NCBI GenBank assembly: GCA_015232865.1
Contig: JADFYU010000006.1
Span: 44,201 to 108,200 of the forward strand
Length of the DNA stretch: 64,000 nucleotides
DNA from: Magnetococcales bacterium
GTDB lineage: Bacteria; Pseudomonadota; Magnetococcia; Magnetococcales; UBA8363
Direction: 5' to 3'
A program made the translations under genes and the position numbers. The notes below the pieces were generated by a model that ran no database searches, was not told the origin of the DNA, and worked only from the letters and a program-made list of their open reading frames with translations. How positions within the stretch are numbered: the stretch's first letter is position 1; every line of letters starts with the position of its first letter. Shown here piece by piece: positions 27,113-36,404 of the stretch.

Positions 27113-29239
27113 ATGAACATTCCGACCCCACCTACGTCATGGATTCAAAACCGTCTGATTGGGGCAGGCTCCATCTGGTTGGTGGCCTTTGTCGGGATCG
27201 CGCTGTCCCTCATCACATTCTGGGTCACAAACCACCAGTTGACGGTCCATAAAAAGTTGGATTTCAAATGGGCGGCTCAAAACCGCTTTCGAGCTTTTCA
27301 GAAAGGGGCTGGAGAGAGTTTGGAAGCTCTGGGGGAGTTGCGGACCATGCTGATCGGCTTTCCCGAGCTTTCACGTGATAACTTCCGGGTTTCGGCTTCG
27401 GCCATACTATTCAGTCATGCTGAAATCGAGGCGTTTATCTGGATACCGTTTGACAGCACAAACTGGGAACAAGAGGCCTTTCTTCAACGGAATCATGGTA
27501 TGAAGGAGGAATGGGATTTGGTTCAATCGCCCAACATGGCTGGATGCCTTGAAAAAGCGGTACAAACCGGAAAGATGACGGCGAGCAGCCGGCTTTTATC
27601 GAGAAAAAACGAGGGTAAAACCAGGTTTGTCGCCTGCCTGCCGGTTTATCGCATCGATGCGGAACCAACCTTGGCGGTCGTACGCAATCGAAACCCGATT
27701 GGCTTTGTGATGGGCATCTATCTTCTGGAAAAACTGGTACAGACCTCTTTGGGTCCATTGGAACCCAGAGGTATAGATATTAAAATTGAAGACCAGCATA
27801 TCGCAGAGCAGACTGGAGTGTTGTACCAATATTCCAGCAGACTCAGGGAGAATGGAGACCAGACGGTCACGGACATCCGCCTGCAACCGGATCTGGTCAT
27901 TAACGAAACGGTCGATATTGCAGATCGTTCCTGGCATTTTACGGCTCAGGCCACCACACTCTTTCGCAGTGCCCAGGCCTTCAATGAAGGGCCGTGGATT
28001 CTGTTGACCGAAGGGGTACTGTTCACCATCGTATTGGTACTCTATCTTTTCCGGCTACAGATAGAAATGCGCAAACGCCTGCTTATTACCCAAGCTTTAA
28101 CGGAGAGCGAAGAGAAGTTTCGCTCACTACTGGACTATTCACCGGATTTCATCATCTCTCTGGATGAAGAGGGGCGCATTTTGTTTATGAACCGGCCTTT
28201 TCCAGACGCAAAAACAGAGGTGAAGATCGGTGCCGATTTTTTAAATCTACTCCCTAAATCCCTGTTCAAAAAACACACGCGGGTACTCCAGGCGAGCATG
28301 GCAAACAACACAGTGGAAAATATACGTTTTTCCTTGCCGGATCTGACCTGGTGGGAAGCGCGCTATATCCCGATCAATTTAAAACACAGTGATTCCAAGA
28401 CCATGCTCATCATATCCGATGTAACCCGAGATCATGTACTTCACGCCCAAGCCATTCGTAACGCCCGCCTGGCCTCGCTGGGGGTTTTGGCCGCCAGTGT
28501 CGCCCATGAGATCAACAACCCCAACAGTGCCATTCAGTTCAACAATACCATTCTTATGCGCACCTGGGGAGACATCACCTCGGTGTTAAAACGTTACAGC
28601 GACAATATCAGTCAATATTCCCTGGGCGGCATGCCGGCAGACGAGGCTTTGGAGGCCATTCCCCGTTTGATGAACGGGATCAACAACAGCACCCAACGAA
28701 TCAAAAAAATTGTCGGCAATCTGAAGCATATGGCCCGACAGGACAAAGGCGGCATGGATCAGGTGATCCATATCAACGAAGTTCTACAGGACGCAATTTC
28801 CATTCTGCAAAACCAGGTCAGTAAATATACCGATTTCTGCCATTTAGATCCGGGAGGAGAGTTGCCTGTGATTCGGGGCAACGCCCAGCAGTTGGAGCAG
28901 GTGGTCATCAACATTTTACTCAACGCCCTTCAATCCCTCCCGGACCGCTCCCGCCGGGTTCAACTCTCGGCTGAGGTTGATGGGACCAGAGAGAATATTC
29001 TAATTCACATCAATGATGAGGGAGAGGGAATTCCCGAAGAGACGTTGAACAACATTTCCGACCCTTTTTTTACCACCAAGGAGCACAGTGGCGGGACCGG
29101 TCTGGGTCTTTCCATCTCCAATGACATCATCCGCAACCATGGGGGAAAAATCCATTTTGATTCGAAGGTTGGCGAAGGAACCCTGGTAACCGTTTGCCTT
29201 CCGATCATTCCCTCTGCTTTGGCCGGGTTACAAACATGA
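27113..29239 (+). CDS. CHASE-domain sensor histidine kinase (NtrB-like output)
   Basis: 708 residues. A membrane helix at about 22-42 is followed by a periplasmic domain whose FRVSASAILFSHAEIEAFIWIP resembles a CHASE domain (quoted only for its SHAEIEAFIWIP core). A second helix lies at about 300-320. A PAS domain (LLDYSPDFIISLDEEGRI) precedes a HisKA variant with His465 in SVAHEINNPN and an HATPase domain with GGTGLGLSI. The NNPN form is typical of kinases paired with NtrC-type regulators, and the next gene encodes one. The ligand is unknown. Confidence 0.85.
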   Translation: MNIPTPPTSWIQNRLIGAGSIWLVAFVGIALSLITFWVTNHQLTVHKKLDFKWAAQNRFRAFQKGAGESLEALGELRTMLIGFPELSRDNFRVSASAILFSHAEIEAFIWIPFDSTNWEQEAFLQRNHGMKEEWDLVQSPNMAGCLEKAVQTGKMTASSRLLSRKNEGKTRFVACLPVYRIDAEPTLAVVRNRNPIGFVMGIYLLEKLVQTSLGPLEPRGIDIKIEDQHIAEQTGVLYQYSSRLRENGDQTVTDIRLQPDLVINETVDIADRSWHFTAQATTLFRSAQAFNEGPWILLTEGVLFTIVLVLYLFRLQIEMRKRLLITQALTESEEKFRSLLDYSPDFIISLDEEGRILFMNRPFPDAKTEVKIGADFLNLLPKSLFKKHTRVLQASMANNTVENIRFSLPDLTWWEARYIPINLKHSDSKTMLIISDVTRDHVLHAQAIRNARLASLGVLAASVAHEINNPNSAIQFNNTILMRTWGDITSVLKRYSDNISQYSLGGMPADEALEAIPRLMNGINNSTQRIKKIVGNLKHMARQDKGGMDQVIHINEVLQDAISILQNQVSKYTDFCHLDPGGELPVIRGNAQQLEQVVINILLNALQSLPDRSRRVQLSAEVDGTRENILIHINDEGEGIPEETLNNISDPFFTTKEHSGGTGLGLSISNDIIRNHGGKIHFDSKVGEGTLVTVCLPIIPSALAGLQT

Positions 29240-30672
29240 GCGCACGTTTGACGAATATCCTACCGGTTGTACTGGTAGATGATGAAGAAGAGGTGCTATT
29301 CGGCTCCAGTGTCTTATTGAAGACTTTTGGCATCTCTTCTGTGGTTACCATGTCTGACGGCAACGATCTGCTCCCCTATTTGGAACGGAATGCGTGCGGG
29401 GTCGTGGTTTTGGACATGCTCATGCCGAAAATATCCGGCCTTCAGTTGCTACCACAAATCGTCCAGCGATACCCGGAGATTCCAGTGGTGGTCATGACTG
29501 CTGCCCAAAATGTCGAAACCGCCGTGACCTGCATGAAAGAGGGGGCTTTTGATTATCTGGTCAAACCGGTGGAGGAGAGTCGATTTATCTCCAGTATTAC
29601 CCGAGCCATGGAGATACGCACCCTGCGCCGTCAGGTCAGCAATCTGCGAGATTGCCTGCTGGGCGGTCAACACGACCGCTGCGGGGCTTTTGCCGGGATT
29701 GTTACCAATCATCCCAAAATCGACGCCATCTTCCAATATATTCTGGCCCTTGCCAGCTCCAATGAGCCGGTCCTGATCACCGGCGAAACCGGAGTTGGTA
29801 AAGGGCTGTTTGGCAAAGCCATTCATCAGGCCAGCAATCGGAGTGGAGAGTTAATCACGGTCAACGTGGCCGGGCTGGACGACAACATGTTCTCCGACTC
29901 TCTGTTCGGTCATCAACGAGGCGCTTTCTCTGGAGCGGACGGTCTGCGTGAAGGATTTGTCGCCAAGGCTGAAAATGGCACCCTGTTTTTGGATGAAATT
30001 GGCGACTTGACCAAATCATCCCAGGTCAAATTGTTGCGGCTTTTGCAAGAAAAAAACTATTACCCCCTGGGTTCCGACCTGCCCCGGTTGAGCAATGCCC
30101 GCATTATCACGGCGACCAATCAGGATTTGCGCCATTTGATTGTCCAAAACAAGTTTCGCAAGGATCTTTTTTTTCGACTTTCCGGCCATTGGATAGAGAT
30201 TCCTCCTCTGAGAGAGCGTATTGAAGACATCCCCTTACTGATGGGATTTTTCCTCGATGAGGCGTGTAAAGCCATGGAAAAACCGGATCTTGAGCCACCA
30301 CCGGAACTGATCACACTTCTCTCGACCTACGCCTTCCCTGGAAATATACGAGAGATGCGTTCGATGATTTATGACGCGGTCACCCGGCACAAATCCGGCT
30401 CGATCATCAGCATGAAGAGTTTTAAAAAAGCCATGCGTGCCAACGCCATCAACCAGCATGGCCATACTGACCAGGTTGACAGACAGATTCAATCTTCATT
30501 ACGCACCACGGGTCGGTTTCCGACCCTCAAAGAGGCAGAAAACCTGATCATCCAGGAGGCGTTACGCCAAACCGGAGGCAATCAGGGAATCGCAGCTCTG
30601 TTGCTGGGCGTCTCCCGCCCTGCCCTCAATCGTCGCCTCATGCGCCTGAAGACGGAAGAGGTCAACCCGTGA
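29236..30672 (+). CDS. NtrC-family sigma-54-dependent response regulator
   Basis: 478 residues from the ATG at 29236, which overlaps the kinase stop (ATGA). The receiver has phospho-acceptor Asp60 in VVLDMLMPK and the Lys in YLVKPVEE. The central AAA+ domain has Walker A GETGVGKG, the sigma-54 contact loop as GAFSGA (usual form GAFTGA), and LFLDEIGDL as Walker B. A C-terminal Fis-type helix-turn-helix ends with GGNQGIAALLLGVSRPALNRRL. It should activate sigma-54 promoters when phosphorylated by the upstream kinase. Targets are not known; the second phosphate transporter module lies just downstream. Confidence 0.9.
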   Translation: MSARLTNILPVVLVDDEEEVLFGSSVLLKTFGISSVVTMSDGNDLLPYLERNACGVVVLDMLMPKISGLQLLPQIVQRYPEIPVVVMTAAQNVETAVTCMKEGAFDYLVKPVEESRFISSITRAMEIRTLRRQVSNLRDCLLGGQHDRCGAFAGIVTNHPKIDAIFQYILALASSNEPVLITGETGVGKGLFGKAIHQASNRSGELITVNVAGLDDNMFSDSLFGHQRGAFSGADGLREGFVAKAENGTLFLDEIGDLTKSSQVKLLRLLQEKNYYPLGSDLPRLSNARIITATNQDLRHLIVQNKFRKDLFFRLSGHWIEIPPLRERIEDIPLLMGFFLDEACKAMEKPDLEPPPELITLLSTYAFPGNIREMRSMIYDAVTRHKSGSIISMKSFKKAMRANAINQHGHTDQVDRQIQSSLRTTGRFPTLKEAENLIIQEALRQTGGNQGIAALLLGVSRPALNRRLMRLKTEEVNP

Positions 30673-31044
30673 TCAACCCCGGATTCAGCAACGACAGTCG
30701 CGGCCATTTCGACGTTGGACCTGCATAAGCAGTCGAATCTTTCGCTCAGGGTCTCCAGCCGATTCCGGGGGTGTGCATTTTCAATGATGGCACCAGCCGT
30801 TTTATTTCAACATAAATATTTGAAATATTATAAAAACAACCTTCTTTTCCCCGCTATATTCTAAAGCGCCACCTCCATTTAGTTACACCCCCTCTTATTC
30901 GATCAATCCTCGATTTAACCATTATAAAGTATTGTTATTGTTATTCATTAACAATATCTCCCTCTATGGCATGGATTGTGAGATGTAATAAGGCAAACCT
31001 AACGGGGAATTTCCCCTTATTCAATTTAATAATGGAGATTGATC
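30673..31044. other. 372-bp AT-rich intergenic region
   Basis: It lies between the sigma-54 regulator and the second transporter module. A perfect short palindrome GGGGAATTTCCCC is at 31004-31016. A TGGC element near 30967 is weakly like a sigma-54 promoter but lacks a good -12 part. No gene was recognised. Confidence 0.4.
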
Positions 31045-31323
31045 ATGAACAGCCACCCCCCCTCATCTACAGCCTGTTTCAACCAATTGAACCCTTCATC
31101 GGCAGCGATGGTCAGCCGTTTTTCCACAGCGGGAAAAAAGAGTGGAATACGGGCCATTCTGGCGGTCGGTTATCTGGCCATGGCCGTTGTCGTCAACGAG
31201 ACTGCTGGTGCCACAGGTCTGTTGGCCATGGGCTTTTTAATGCTGACGACCGCCTATGTATTGGGTCGTGCCGAACTACTCCGCAAAGACCGGATGCTCC
31301 AGGGTGCCCGGTTGAGCAGTTGA
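31045..31323 (+). CDS. Small membrane protein of unknown function
   Basis: 92 residues from the ATG at 31045, with GGAG at 31034-31037. A Ser- and Pro-rich N-terminus is followed by two hydrophobic segments (about 37-53 and 57-73) and a charged tail RAELLRKDRMLQGARL. No family was recognised. It precedes a universal stress protein and a Na/Pi cotransporter on the same strand, mirroring the transporter/small-membrane-protein/stress-protein set at 24165-27036. Confidence 0.55.
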   Translation: MNSHPPSSTACFNQLNPSSAAMVSRFSTAGKKSGIRAILAVGYLAMAVVVNETAGATGLLAMGFLMLTTAYVLGRAELLRKDRMLQGARLSS

Positions 31324-31361
31324 TTGAATTTTTTCACACCAACCATGGAGCGGCAAACGCG

Positions 31362-31913
31362 ATGTTGAAAGATCCACCCAATCATCCATTTTCTCATTCG
31401 GATGAGACTTTCTCCCCAGCATCGAAGCCCTGTTTCCTTTCGGAAGATCAACCAAAAGGCCCCATCATGATCCCAATCGATTTTTCTTTGGATAGCGTGG
31501 AAGCCGTCAAGCAGGGATATGCCCTGAGCACATTGGTCAAGGAGCCGATTTATCTCCTCCATGTTATTCCAAAGTTGGAAGAAAAGCCGAATCATGGAAA
31601 AAACAAAAAGGCTGGGAAAAAATTTCGTCGTCAACGGGATCGAGCGGCTGACCAAATGGCCAGATTTCTGCGCCAAAACAATATCCCGGCAGCCTTTGAA
31701 AAGGTGGGAATAAAATATTATACGACGTTAGCCAGGGGAGAACCTCTGACCGCTATTCTGGAAGCCGCCCAGAAGGTCAAAGCCGGATTAATCATCCTGG
31801 GTTGTGGTCGCAACTCAGGACCATCATCCCATTTATTGGGGACGACGACCGAACGGGTGCTGCGCCTTGCGCAGAGACCGGTCATGGTTGTCAAACACCA
31901 ATTGGACCGTTAA
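31362..31913 (+). CDS. Universal stress protein (UspA family)
   Basis: 183 residues from the ATG at 31362; the frame is open further upstream but overlaps the small membrane gene. After a leader of about 35 residues comes GPIMIPIDFSLDSVEAVKQGYAL, the normal USP start. The C-terminal ATP loop LGCGRNSGPSSHLLGTTTERV keeps the G-rich pattern. Like the USP at 26551 it has a very basic insertion (HGKNKKAGKKFRRQRDR). The two are likely paralogs with matching transporter neighbours. The start is uncertain. Confidence 0.75.
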   Translation: MLKDPPNHPFSHSDETFSPASKPCFLSEDQPKGPIMIPIDFSLDSVEAVKQGYALSTLVKEPIYLLHVIPKLEEKPNHGKNKKAGKKFRRQRDRAADQMARFLRQNNIPAAFEKVGIKYYTTLARGEPLTAILEAAQKVKAGLIILGCGRNSGPSSHLLGTTTERVLRLAQRPVMVVKHQLDR

Positions 31914-31942
31914 AAGAGACAATAACAAGGAGACACAGCACA

Positions 31943-33778
31943 ATGACTTTTTTAGAAATTCCATGGCTTAGACGGTTGTTGCCGGTCGCCATTATTTCCA
32001 TGGTAGCGGCAGCCTTTTTTACGCCAATTCTGGCCCAAGCCGATAACGGTAGTGCCAGCATCGATTTTTTCACCATCACCATGAAGCTGTTCGGTGGTCT
32101 GGCCATCTTTCTTTACGGAATGGAGCGGATGGGCGATGCTCTGAAGATCGTTGCCGGCGAAAAGATGAAACAGATTCTCGGCACCTTGACCACCAACCGG
32201 GTCATGGGGCTGATTACCGGTGCCATCGTTACCGCAATCATTCAATCCAGCTCCGTTACTACGGTTTTGCTGGTGGGTTTTGTGACGGCTGACCTGATGT
32301 CACTTTCCCAGGCTATCGGCGTGATCCTCGGCGCCGATATCGGCACCACCATCACCGCCCAGATTGTCGCCTTTAAAGTCACAAAATTCGCATCACTGCT
32401 CATTGCCGTCGGTTTTGTCCAGATCTTCACCGCCAAGGACGAAAAGAAAAAGCAGTACGGATATTTGGTGATGGGTTTGGGTATGATCTTCTTTGGTATG
32501 GGTGAAATGAGCAACGCCATGAAGCCGTTGCGATCATACGAACCATTCATCGACATGATGCGCAGTGTTGACAATCCGGTCATCGGTATCTTGATCTCCG
32601 CCGCCTTTACCGGTCTGATTCAATCCTCCTCTGCAACCATGGGTGTGATCGTTGCTTTGGCCATGCAGGGCCTGATCTCTCTGGAAGGAGGTATCGCTCT
32701 GGCCTTCGGTGCCAACATCGGAACCTGCATGACCGCAGGTCTGGCTGCCATGGGAAAACCCCGTGCCGCCGTTCGGGTCGCTGTCGCTCACGTTACTTTT
32801 AAAATAGCCGGTGTTGCCATCGCCGTCTGGTTTATTCCACAATTGGCGGACCTGTGCCGGGACATCTCACCTCAATATGCCGATCTTTTGGGTCAAGATC
32901 GTCTCGCCGCCGAAGTTCCCCGGCAGGTTGCCAATGCCCACACCATTTTCAACGTGGTTATGGCCTTTGGTTTTCTGCCGATTGGCGGTCTCTTCGTTCG
33001 TTGGTGTGAATGGGTGGTGCCAAACAGGCCCGAAAGTGAATCTGTCGAGGAGGCCATGGCTGGGATATCCTACTCGCCAAAATACCTGGACGAGGCCTTG
33101 ATCTCCACACCGTCTTTGGCCCTGAGCCTGGTGCGCCGAGAGGTCAACGTTATGTCTGACATCCTGGAAAGAATGCTGGCCGGTATCCCGGATGCCGTGT
33201 TCAAGGGTGATCTGGATAAAATGAAAGAGATTGCCAAAATGGATGATCGTGTCGATGAAATTCATCAAGCGGTCACCACCTACCTGGCTAAAATCGGAAG
33301 CGGCAATCTACCGGCCTCTGTTGCCGACGAGGTGATGGCGACGATCACCGCAACCAGTGAGATGGAAAATATTGGAGATATCATCGAAAACAACTTAAGC
33401 CACCTGGCCGAAGTCTGCGCCAACAGCAAGGTCGATTTATCAAGTGAAGCCATCCAGACCCTGACCGACTACCATGCTAAAATCTTTTCCGCCTTCAACG
33501 CGTCAGCGACCGCCTTTATCACCGACAACGAGGAAACCGCACTGGCCGTCATGTCCATGAAGGATGAAATCAGCCATATGGATAGCGTTTGCCAAAACAG
33601 ACAGATGGATGCGCTGCAAAGGAATGAAGATTCGCCCATGGCAGACCTGGCGGCTTATACCTTGCAGATGGATATCCGTGAAAACCTGAAACGGATCTAC
33701 TATCACACCAAACGGGTGGCCAAGGTTGTCGCACGAAGTAAAGAGGCGGTCATGGCGGCTGCCAAAATGAGATCCTAA
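31943..33778 (+). CDS. Na+/phosphate cotransporter, second copy, with PhoU-like domain
   Basis: 611 residues from the ATG at 31943, preceded by AAGGAGA at 31927-31933. It has a likely signal or first helix (LPVAIISMVAAAFF), two QSSS motifs (AIIQSSSVTTV and GLIQSSSATMG), two GA(D/N)IGT repeats, and a helical PhoU-like C-terminal domain. It aligns along its length with the copy at 24165. The two probably differ in affinity or control; no Pho box was seen upstream of this one. The operon ends at the strong terminator at 33825. Confidence 0.9.
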   Translation: MTFLEIPWLRRLLPVAIISMVAAAFFTPILAQADNGSASIDFFTITMKLFGGLAIFLYGMERMGDALKIVAGEKMKQILGTLTTNRVMGLITGAIVTAIIQSSSVTTVLLVGFVTADLMSLSQAIGVILGADIGTTITAQIVAFKVTKFASLLIAVGFVQIFTAKDEKKKQYGYLVMGLGMIFFGMGEMSNAMKPLRSYEPFIDMMRSVDNPVIGILISAAFTGLIQSSSATMGVIVALAMQGLISLEGGIALAFGANIGTCMTAGLAAMGKPRAAVRVAVAHVTFKIAGVAIAVWFIPQLADLCRDISPQYADLLGQDRLAAEVPRQVANAHTIFNVVMAFGFLPIGGLFVRWCEWVVPNRPESESVEEAMAGISYSPKYLDEALISTPSLALSLVRREVNVMSDILERMLAGIPDAVFKGDLDKMKEIAKMDDRVDEIHQAVTTYLAKIGSGNLPASVADEVMATITATSEMENIGDIIENNLSHLAEVCANSKVDLSSEAIQTLTDYHAKIFSAFNASATAFITDNEETALAVMSMKDEISHMDSVCQNRQMDALQRNEDSPMADLAAYTLQMDIRENLKRIYYHTKRVAKVVARSKEAVMAAAKMRS

Positions 33779-34090
33779 TCATAAGCCAATGTTGGATATG
33801 TGGCAGTTTCAGTACTCTTTAAATAAAAAAAGGGGGGGGGTTCCCCCCCCTTTTTTTGGGCTCGGTCGAGGGGAGCATCTCTATTTTGGATGGGTTGCCA
33901 AGGACAATGTAACCGTTAAAATTCAGAAGGAAAAATGAGTCTGTTTCCACTGAAAAATCAATCGGGCCATAGAGTCCGTTTCCCATCGTCAAAATTGAGG
34001 ATTTCGACCGATTGACGAATTTTCCTGAGTATGTGACAATGCTCGGGCTGGTGAAATTGTGGACTCTCATGAAGAACAGGGGTAAACAGC
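33779..34090. other. 312-bp intergenic region with terminator
   Basis: The left third holds the G9/C8 terminator. The rest has mixed composition, should contain the promoter of the SiaB-like gene, and shows no recognisable gene. Confidence 0.45.
33825..33857. terminator. A7-G9-TT-C8-T7 terminator
   Basis: Seven A, nine G, TT, eight C and seven T in a row form an almost perfect 15-bp hairpin with a T-run on either strand. It ends the Na/Pi cotransporter operon. The homopolymers make this spot prone to slippage and sequencing error. Confidence 0.85.
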
Positions 34091-34642
34091 ATGTTGGCAC
34101 AAACGCACAATAAAATTCGTGAGCTGTTGCAAAACCAGGGGATCGTCTTCTGCTACAGTGGATACATGACAGAATCCATTCTCTCCGGTATTGGCAAAGC
34201 AATCAGACAAAAAATGGAGTTGGAGGACACCGATACCAAAACTGTTCGGGGGGTGTTTAGTATTTTTGTCGAACAGATGCAAAATGTCATCCGATATTCC
34301 GCTGAACGGGAGCCTGAATCCGCGCCCGAAAGTTCTGTCTTGAGCTATGGCCTTCTGACGGTGGGCCGGGAAGATCATAACTACTTCGTAACCTGTGGAA
34401 ATAAAATCCAGCAAAGAGATGTAGCCCGGCTGAATGACCAGTTGACAACCATTCAAAAAATGGATCGAGAGCAGTTGAAGACACTCTACAAGCAAATCCT
34501 CAAAGGTGATGTTCCCGAGGGCAGCAAAGGGGCCGGGGTCGGGTTTGTTGATATTGCAAAAAAAGCGACTCGGCCCATTGAGTTTGACTTTCTACCACTG
34601 AGTGAAAAGCACGCCTATTTTTCACTAAAAGCCTACATTTGA
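34091..34642 (+). CDS. SiaB-like protein kinase (DUF6272 family)
   Basis: 183 residues, opening MLAQTHNKIRELLQNQGIVFCYSGYMTE, with FSIFVEQMQNVIRYSAE carrying the Asn-containing N-box of a GHKL ATPase and KGAGVGFVDIAKK as a Gly-rich ATP-lid region. This matches SiaB-type anti-sigma-like kinases of the SiaABC partner switch. It should phosphorylate the SiaC-like protein encoded directly downstream. No SiaA phosphatase gene is adjacent, so dephosphorylation would rely on a phosphatase elsewhere. Confidence 0.75.
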   Translation: MLAQTHNKIRELLQNQGIVFCYSGYMTESILSGIGKAIRQKMELEDTDTKTVRGVFSIFVEQMQNVIRYSAEREPESAPESSVLSYGLLTVGREDHNYFVTCGNKIQQRDVARLNDQLTTIQKMDREQLKTLYKQILKGDVPEGSKGAGVGFVDIAKKATRPIEFDFLPLSEKHAYFSLKAYI

Positions 34643-34662
34643 TTTTGGATAGGGTAGATGAC

Positions 34663-35049
34663 ATGGAAAACATAAAGATTGAAAAAACGGAACGTTCTCC
34701 TGAACTGGATTTTAATTTCGAAGAAAATGTATTCACTATTCGTGGAGAGTCCTACCCGGAGGATGTACCCGCTTTTTACGGCCCGCACATTGATGCGTTG
34801 GAAAATCATCTGGCCGGGATGGAAACAGGCTCCATCTGCTTCAATTTTGAATTGATCTATTTTAATTCAACAAGCGCCAAGGTCATCATGCGCCTTTTTG
34901 ACTTGCTGGATGGTACGGCCGTCAGGGGACTCGATGTGACCATCAACTGGCGTTTCGATGCCGACGATGACAATATGGAGGAGTTGGGAGAAGAGTTTGG
35001 AGAAGACATTGAAGAAGCGACCTTTAATTTGATCAGCATCGATGCCTGA
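34663..35049 (+). CDS. SiaC-like regulatory phosphoprotein (DUF1987)
   Basis: 128 residues. The fold is that of an anti-sigma-factor antagonist; LIYFNSTSAKVIMRLFDLLD contains the Ser/Thr cluster that holds the phosphorylation site in SiaC. The C-terminal EELGEEFGEDIEE is acidic. The ATG at 34663 was preferred to a TTG at 34639 because it is preceded by GGATAGGG and agrees with the family. It should switch partner according to phosphorylation by the upstream kinase, and its natural partner here is probably the nucleotide cyclase encoded next. Confidence 0.75.
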   Translation: MENIKIEKTERSPELDFNFEENVFTIRGESYPEDVPAFYGPHIDALENHLAGMETGSICFNFELIYFNSTSAKVIMRLFDLLDGTAVRGLDVTINWRFDADDDNMEELGEEFGEDIEEATFNLISIDA

Positions 35050-36109
35050 TACCATGAGCTATGACGTCTTCAAAGAGGAGATGGAGTCGATTTCCCAAGC
35101 CCAGGCATTTCTGGATAGTGGTGAGATCAAGTCCGACAAAGTCAAGCAGGAATTCTCTAAACTTCTAAAGAACTACCAAAAGCAGATTAAGTCTGCCAAA
35201 CGGATCATGCGGCTATCGGATCGCAATGAAAAAAACCTCAAACAGGTGACAATGACCCTGGACGAAAAGAACGACATGCTGCAAGGGCTTTCTGTCAAGC
35301 TCTCCAAGTATCTTTCTCCCCAGGTCTATGAATCCATTTTTAGCGGAGCAAAACAGGTTGAACTGAGTACGGAAAGAAAAAAACTGACTGTTTTTTTCTC
35401 CGACATCAAGGATTTCACCGCCACGACCGACGACCTGGAACCGGAAGACATTACCTTCCTGGTCAATGATTATCTGACTGAAATGTCAAAAATAGCTCTG
35501 CGATATGGTGCGACAATCGACAAGTTCATTGGCGACGCCATGTTGATATTTTTCGGCGACCCCACCACCAAAGGGGTCAAGGAAGACGCGGTTTCCTGTG
35601 TGCAAATGGGAATTGAAATGCAGCGTCATATGATGACGCTCCGGGCCAAATGGACCGAAATGGGCTATGCCAGACCTTTTCAGATGCGGATTGGTATCAA
35701 TACCGGATATTGTAATGTGGGTAATTTCGGCTCCGAAGAACGGATGGATTATACCATCATCGGTGGCGAGGTCAATCTGGCGGCCCGTCTGGAAGGGGTG
35801 TCCGACCCGGATGGAATCACCCTCTCCTACGAAACCTATGCCCTCGTCAAAGATTTCATCGATGCGGAAAAAGGCGAGCCGATTACCGTCAAAGGTATCC
35901 ACAGAAAAATCACCCCCTATAAGTTGATCGGTATCTACAAAGATGTGGATAAGGATCTCCGTTTTTTCCGGGTGGAAAATGATGGCATGAAGATATTTCT
36001 GGATTTTGACCGACTGGATGAGGAGAGCCGCGCAAAAGCCATACAAGATATGGAATCCGCTATTCTTCGATTACAAAAACAAGAGGATGAGATTGCCAAT
36101 CGGCATTAA
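35042..36109 (+). CDS. Class III adenylate/guanylate cyclase
   Basis: 355 residues. A long N-terminal coiled coil (about 10-85) leads into a catalytic domain beginning KKLTVFFSDIKDFTATT, with the first metal-binding Asp in FFSDIKDF and the second in GDAMLIFFGDP, and with RIGINTGYCNVGNFGSEERMDYT further on. It lacks membrane helices, so it should be cytosolic and act as a dimer. The ATG overlaps the stop of the SiaC-like gene by eight bases. In the known Sia system the output enzyme is a diguanylate cyclase; here the position is taken by a class III cyclase, probably making cAMP. Confidence 0.85.
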   Translation: MPDTMSYDVFKEEMESISQAQAFLDSGEIKSDKVKQEFSKLLKNYQKQIKSAKRIMRLSDRNEKNLKQVTMTLDEKNDMLQGLSVKLSKYLSPQVYESIFSGAKQVELSTERKKLTVFFSDIKDFTATTDDLEPEDITFLVNDYLTEMSKIALRYGATIDKFIGDAMLIFFGDPTTKGVKEDAVSCVQMGIEMQRHMMTLRAKWTEMGYARPFQMRIGINTGYCNVGNFGSEERMDYTIIGGEVNLAARLEGVSDPDGITLSYETYALVKDFIDAEKGEPITVKGIHRKITPYKLIGIYKDVDKDLRFFRVENDGMKIFLDFDRLDEESRAKAIQDMESAILRLQKQEDEIANRH

Positions 36110-36173
36110 ATCTAGTTACGGCAGTAGTAAGCACGCAATCGACACAACATATTGATTCACCGCTTACGCACTT

Positions 36174-36191
36174 CCAACTGCCGAATCCAGG
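36174..36191 (-). repeat. REP-like repeat
   Basis: CCAACTGCCGAATCCAGG on the plus strand, the reverse complement of the AT variant of the family. It lies between the cyclase gene and the minus-strand hairpin. Confidence 0.75.
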
Positions 36192-36237
36192 TTAAACGGA
36201 TTGGGGGCGCTATGAGATGCCGGTTTTTCTGCCGGAC

Positions 36238-36262
36238 AAAAAAAAACCCGACAAAAGCCGGG
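36238..36262 (-). terminator. Hairpin with T-run on the minus strand
   Basis: Read on the minus strand, CCCGGCTTTTGTCGGG is followed by a run of T residues, the form of an intrinsic terminator for leftward transcription. No leftward gene is seen to its right, so it may insulate the cyclase operon or end an antisense RNA. Confidence 0.45.
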
Positions 36263-36351
36263 TGTGAATCAAACGATTCAGCTTGCAAAAATGAACATTC
36301 GTAAATACTGTTTAATACAACCAATCACACAAAGCAAGCGATACACTCAAT

Positions 36352-36380
36352 CATTACAAAGATTTCACACAATCTTCACA
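36352..36380 (+). promoter_or_regulatory. Three Pho-box-like repeats at 11-bp spacing
   Basis: CATTACA (36352), TTTCACA (36363) and CTTCACA (36374) are direct repeats with exactly 11-bp periodicity, in the same orientation and with almost the same unit as those before the Na/Pi cotransporter at 24050. A TATCAT element at 36394-36399 could be the -10. The nearest protein start is 360 bp away, which suggests that the target is the small RNA proposed at 36405. Confidence 0.5.
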
Positions 36381-36404
36381 AACCCTCTGTTTTTATCATT
36401 TTCC

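Noticed and set aside
30960..30985. Sigma-54 promoter before the second transporter module
   Set aside because: TGGCATGGATTGTG has only part of the -24 element and no proper -12 GC, so it is not listed as a feature.
30966..31361. Upstream extension of the second universal stress protein
   Set aside because: It overlaps the small membrane protein gene in another frame and has no similarity to the stress protein family.
33825..33857. Homopolymer block as a possible phase-variable switch
   Set aside because: It is outside any gene and forms a classic terminator after the cotransporter operon, so a switch function is not needed to explain it.
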